DNA from: CAWCWK01 sp963842125
GTDB lineage: Bacteria > Pseudomonadota > Alphaproteobacteria > Rhizobiales > CAWCWK01
NCBI GenBank assembly: GCA_963842125.1
Contig: CAWJFE010000005.1
Location: 1,054,001-1,118,000 of the forward strand
DNA: 64,000 nt
Direction of reading: 5' to 3'
Shown: positions 61,748 through 64,000 of the stretch, one piece after another
How positions within the stretch are numbered: the stretch's first letter is position 1
Layout: every line of letters starts with the position of its first letter
The notes under the pieces: model-generated
Databases searched by the model: none
The model's input: only the letters and a program-made list of their open reading frames with translations
What the model was told of the DNA's origin: nothing
Program-made: the position numbers and the translations under genes

Positions 61748-63842
61748 CTAGCTATCGAACGCCTTTTGCGCCTTGTCGAGACGTCGCAGCAGATCACGCG
61801 TCGCGCGGAGGCGATCGGCTTGGCTCTTGAGGGGAACGGACTGGACGACGCGGCCCCCGTCGCTCGATATCGTCTCGTCGTCGAGAGCGAGTGCGTCCGC
61901 CGCGTCGCTACCTCCACGAAGATCGAGTGCTACGCCCTTTGGCCCCGCCGTCGCCTTTGCGACGCCGAGGCGTCGGCAGAGGACACGCAGGCGTGCGCGT
62001 TCGGTGAGGATAAGGACGGGGGGGAGGCGGTGTTCCGTGCGTCGTCTCGATCTCGGCCCGCACGGTCCGCAACTCGTCTTCGTCCAGGACGCGGGCGATG
62101 CGGGCGTAGAGTGCCAACCGCTCGGCTTCGTCGCGAATGTAGTCTGCCGGAAGATGCGGTTTGAGGCCCAGCTTGAGTTCGGGTGACCAGAGGGCGTCGT
62201 CGCCCGTAACGTCACTGCCGCTCAGGGCCATGCGGAGGAGGTGCGCGTAGAGGTTCGCGCCGAGCACCGTGACATGACCCGCCTGCTCCTCGCGGGTGAC
62301 GGAGCCGGCGCCGCGCTGGTCTAGATCGAGAGCGCTGATTTCGAACCCGGAGCCAAGGGACTGGTTGGCCGCAAGCGCGTCGAGACGTTGTCGGCCCGTG
62401 GCGCTCAAGGCGTCGTCGGACCCATAGGTCAGATGGGCTTGCGCCACGAGATCGGAGCGTCCGACGCGACCGCGCAACTGGTGTAGCTGGCCCAGACCGA
62501 ACATGTCGGCGCGCCAGACGACGAGGGTGTTGGCGCGCGGTACGTTCAGCCCGCTCTCGATGATGTTGGTCGCAAGGAGTACGTCGCCCTGGCCATCGGC
62601 AAACCGCGTCATGACGTCATCGAGCGTGTCGGCCTTCATCCGCCCGTGCGCAGTGCTGACGGCGAGGTCGGGTGTGATACGGCGCAGACGCTCTTCCATC
62701 GCTTCGATGTCGGACAGGCGTGGGCACACGACGAAACTCTGCCCGTCCCGCGCCTTCTCCGCGCCGAGGGCGGCAGCGATTTCGGCATCGCCCCACTCGG
62801 CAACGAGCGTGGTAACGGGCTGGCGCTCACGCGGCGGCGTCTTGAGAATGCTGACGTCGCGCAGGCCTATCATCGCGGACTGAAGCGTGCGGGGAATGGG
62901 CGTCGCGGTCATCGCAAGGCAGTGAACGCCATCGCCGAGTTGGCGCAGGCCGGCCTTGTGGGCGGCGCCAAAGCGCTGCTCTTCGTCTACGATCAGCAGG
63001 CCAAGATCGGCGAAGCGGACGGTCTTGCCGAGAAGCGCATGAGTGCCGACGACGACCCGGGCCTCGCCTGACGCGATGTCGGCCTTGATCGATGTGACGC
63101 CCTTGCCTTGCGTGAGACGCGAGAGATGCGCGGTCGTGATGCCGATGGCAGCGAAGCGTCGCTCGAAGGTAAGGGCGTGCTGCCGGGCCAGGACGGTCGT
63201 CGGCGCGACGATCGCGACCTGGCGACCGGCCAGCGCCGCGGCTGCGGCGGCACGGAGCGCGACTTCCGTCTTGCCGAAGCCGACGTCGCCGCAGACGAGC
63301 CGGTCCATGGGATAGCCCCGCGCCATGTCCTCGCGAACCGCTGCGACGGCTGCTGTTTGATCGCCCGTCAGTCGGTGAGGAAAGCCTTCACAGAACCGGT
63401 TGTACGCGTCTTCGTCGTGGGAGATCACCGGTGCGGCGGTCTCGCGCCGGGCGGTCGCGGCGTCTTCGAGTGCGATTGCGGCTTCGGCCACATCCTTCGT
63501 GGCCTGCTGCGCCCTCTTGTACCACGCGTCCGAATCCGATCGGTCGAGCGTTACGGCTTCAGGCTGGGAGCCGTAGCGCCAGACGCGGTCCATCTCGTCG
63601 GCGGAGACCATGAGGCGTGTGCCGTCGGCATATTCGATGGCGATCCGCTCCGGTCCATCTGCTTCGAGACCCTCGGCGAGACCCAGCAGCTTGCCCATCC
63701 CGTGGTCGAGATGGATGACTGCGTCGCCAGCGCTAAGGAGAGGACGGTAGAGGCCTTCCTGCTGTGGCTGCATCAGTTTGGATGTCGCTCGGTGAGATCG
63801 TGCATGGGGGCGGGCGTCAGGGGCCGCGCGGGTGTCGCTCAT
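61748..63842 (-). pseudogene. Short Mfd-like translocase with a frameshift in a 7-base homopolymer
   Basis: Related to the transcription-repair coupling factor but without its UvrB-like N-terminal half. From start 63842 (AGAGGA site): an RNAP-interaction domain (AGDAVIHLDHGMGKLLG), then the translocase with GDVGFGKTEVALRAA, IVDEEQRFGAAHK, MTATPIPRTL, and RGRVGRSDLVAQAH. At the run of seven G (62018-62024; seven C in the gene) the frame shifts into nonsense ending at 61908. With one base fewer it continues LILTERARLRVLCRRLGVAK and GPKG, the C-terminal domain of the family, to TAG at 61748 (about 697 residues). The single defect may be a sequencing error, slippage or true decay. Confidence 0.8.
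62018..62024. repeat. Seven-base G/C homopolymer at the frameshift point
   Basis: Seven consecutive G on the plus strand, at the exact place where the Mfd-like reading frame departs from its family. Confidence 0.9.
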
Positions 63843-63918
63843 GGACTGTCCTCTGGCCCATGCGAGATAGCGGGCCGGTGAGGAACGGCTCAAGACGCGG
63901 CGGGTTCGGCCTGCGACG

Positions 63919-63999
63919 TTAGAGACAGAGGATGAAGCCGACTGCGAGACGCGCTACGTAGACAGAGGCGCCGTTGTCGATCCACCATGCGGCCGAGAA
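63919..63999 (-). CDS. 3' end of a possible membrane-protein gene (cut by window edge)
   Basis: The minus strand is open from the edge to TAA at 63919, giving 26 residues: FSAAWWIDNGASVY, then a hydrophobic helix VARLAVGFILCL at the very C-terminus. It looks like the last helix of a membrane protein, but too little is present to name it. Confidence 0.35.
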   Translation of the reverse strand, partial: FSAAWWIDNGASVYVARLAVGFILCL

Positions 64000-64000
64000 G

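Overview
The window is a gene-dense stretch of a GC-rich alphaproteobacterial chromosome, most likely from the order Hyphomicrobiales (Rhizobiales). The evidence is the F1-ATPase inhibitor zeta subunit (DUF1476), an HdaA-type DnaA regulator with a clamp-binding motif, the linked order CarD / 7Fe ferredoxin / S4 protein / Suv3-like helicase, bolA beside a CGFS glutaredoxin, a REC-HWE kinase, and a perfect EcfG-type general-stress promoter. The genus cannot be named from sequence alone. There is no prophage, insertion sequence, CRISPR array, rRNA operon or replication origin; one tRNA is present.

Layout. 1-9 kb: 3' end of alaS, icd, a TrmJ-like methyltransferase, a hemerythrin-like protein, rpsD, grxD, bolA, purC, the zeta subunit, an HpcH-type aldolase and an unknown secreted protein. 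9-20 kb: a cold-shock protein with a 12-copy RGG-type repeat, pgi, a SIMPL protein, then a co-oriented run of phosphatidyltransferase, AI-2E-type permease, hdaA, ppk and ppx, converging on rnd. 20-28 kb: aspS, a secreted unknown, a PfkB kinase, a degenerate nuclease, a DUF1989 protein, the CoA-transferase pair scoA-scoB and tRNA-Gln(CUG). 28-38 kb: a second Ppx/GppA protein with rlmE, then guaB-rsmB-guaA, a cupin/JmjC-like plus CelD-like pair, carD and fdxA. 38-46 kb: S4 protein, Suv3-like helicase, DUF3108, rpmB, a VUT transporter and a baeRF-type protein.

46-56 kb is the most accessory part: a small membrane protein with tspO, a DUF2383 protein, an SLC13-type transporter, and a three-gene unit (DUF4112, class II photolyase, degenerate cupredoxin) behind the EcfG-type promoter. 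Next come a REC-HWE kinase and an upstream receiver that has lost its phosphoacceptor, a glycine-zipper lipoprotein, an orphan TIGR03916-like radical SAM protein and a soluble chemoreceptor. 56-64 kb: yebC and ruvC, A and B, separated by opposite-strand genes (a phosphodiester glycosidase, two LysE exporters), then a short Mfd-like translocase with a frameshift in a seven-base homopolymer.

Functional themes. Polyphosphate turnover (ppk, ppx, a second Ppx/GppA), guanine nucleotide synthesis (guaB, guaA), translation and RNA maturation (rpsD, rpmB, rlmE, rsmB, TrmJ, rnd, aspS, alaS), replication and repair (hdaA, ruvCAB, photolyase, Mfd-like, radical SAM), and stress response (EcfG-type promoter, HWE kinase, DUF4112, baeRF, CarD). 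Genes are packed very tightly: four convergent pairs share exactly four bases through overlapping stop codons. No large novel system is obvious. The best leads are the stress-controlled photolyase unit, the Asp-to-Glu receiver paired with an HWE kinase, the short Mfd-like protein with its homopolymer frameshift, and the low-GC segment with a strongly initiated 17-codon ORF between ruvC and ruvA.
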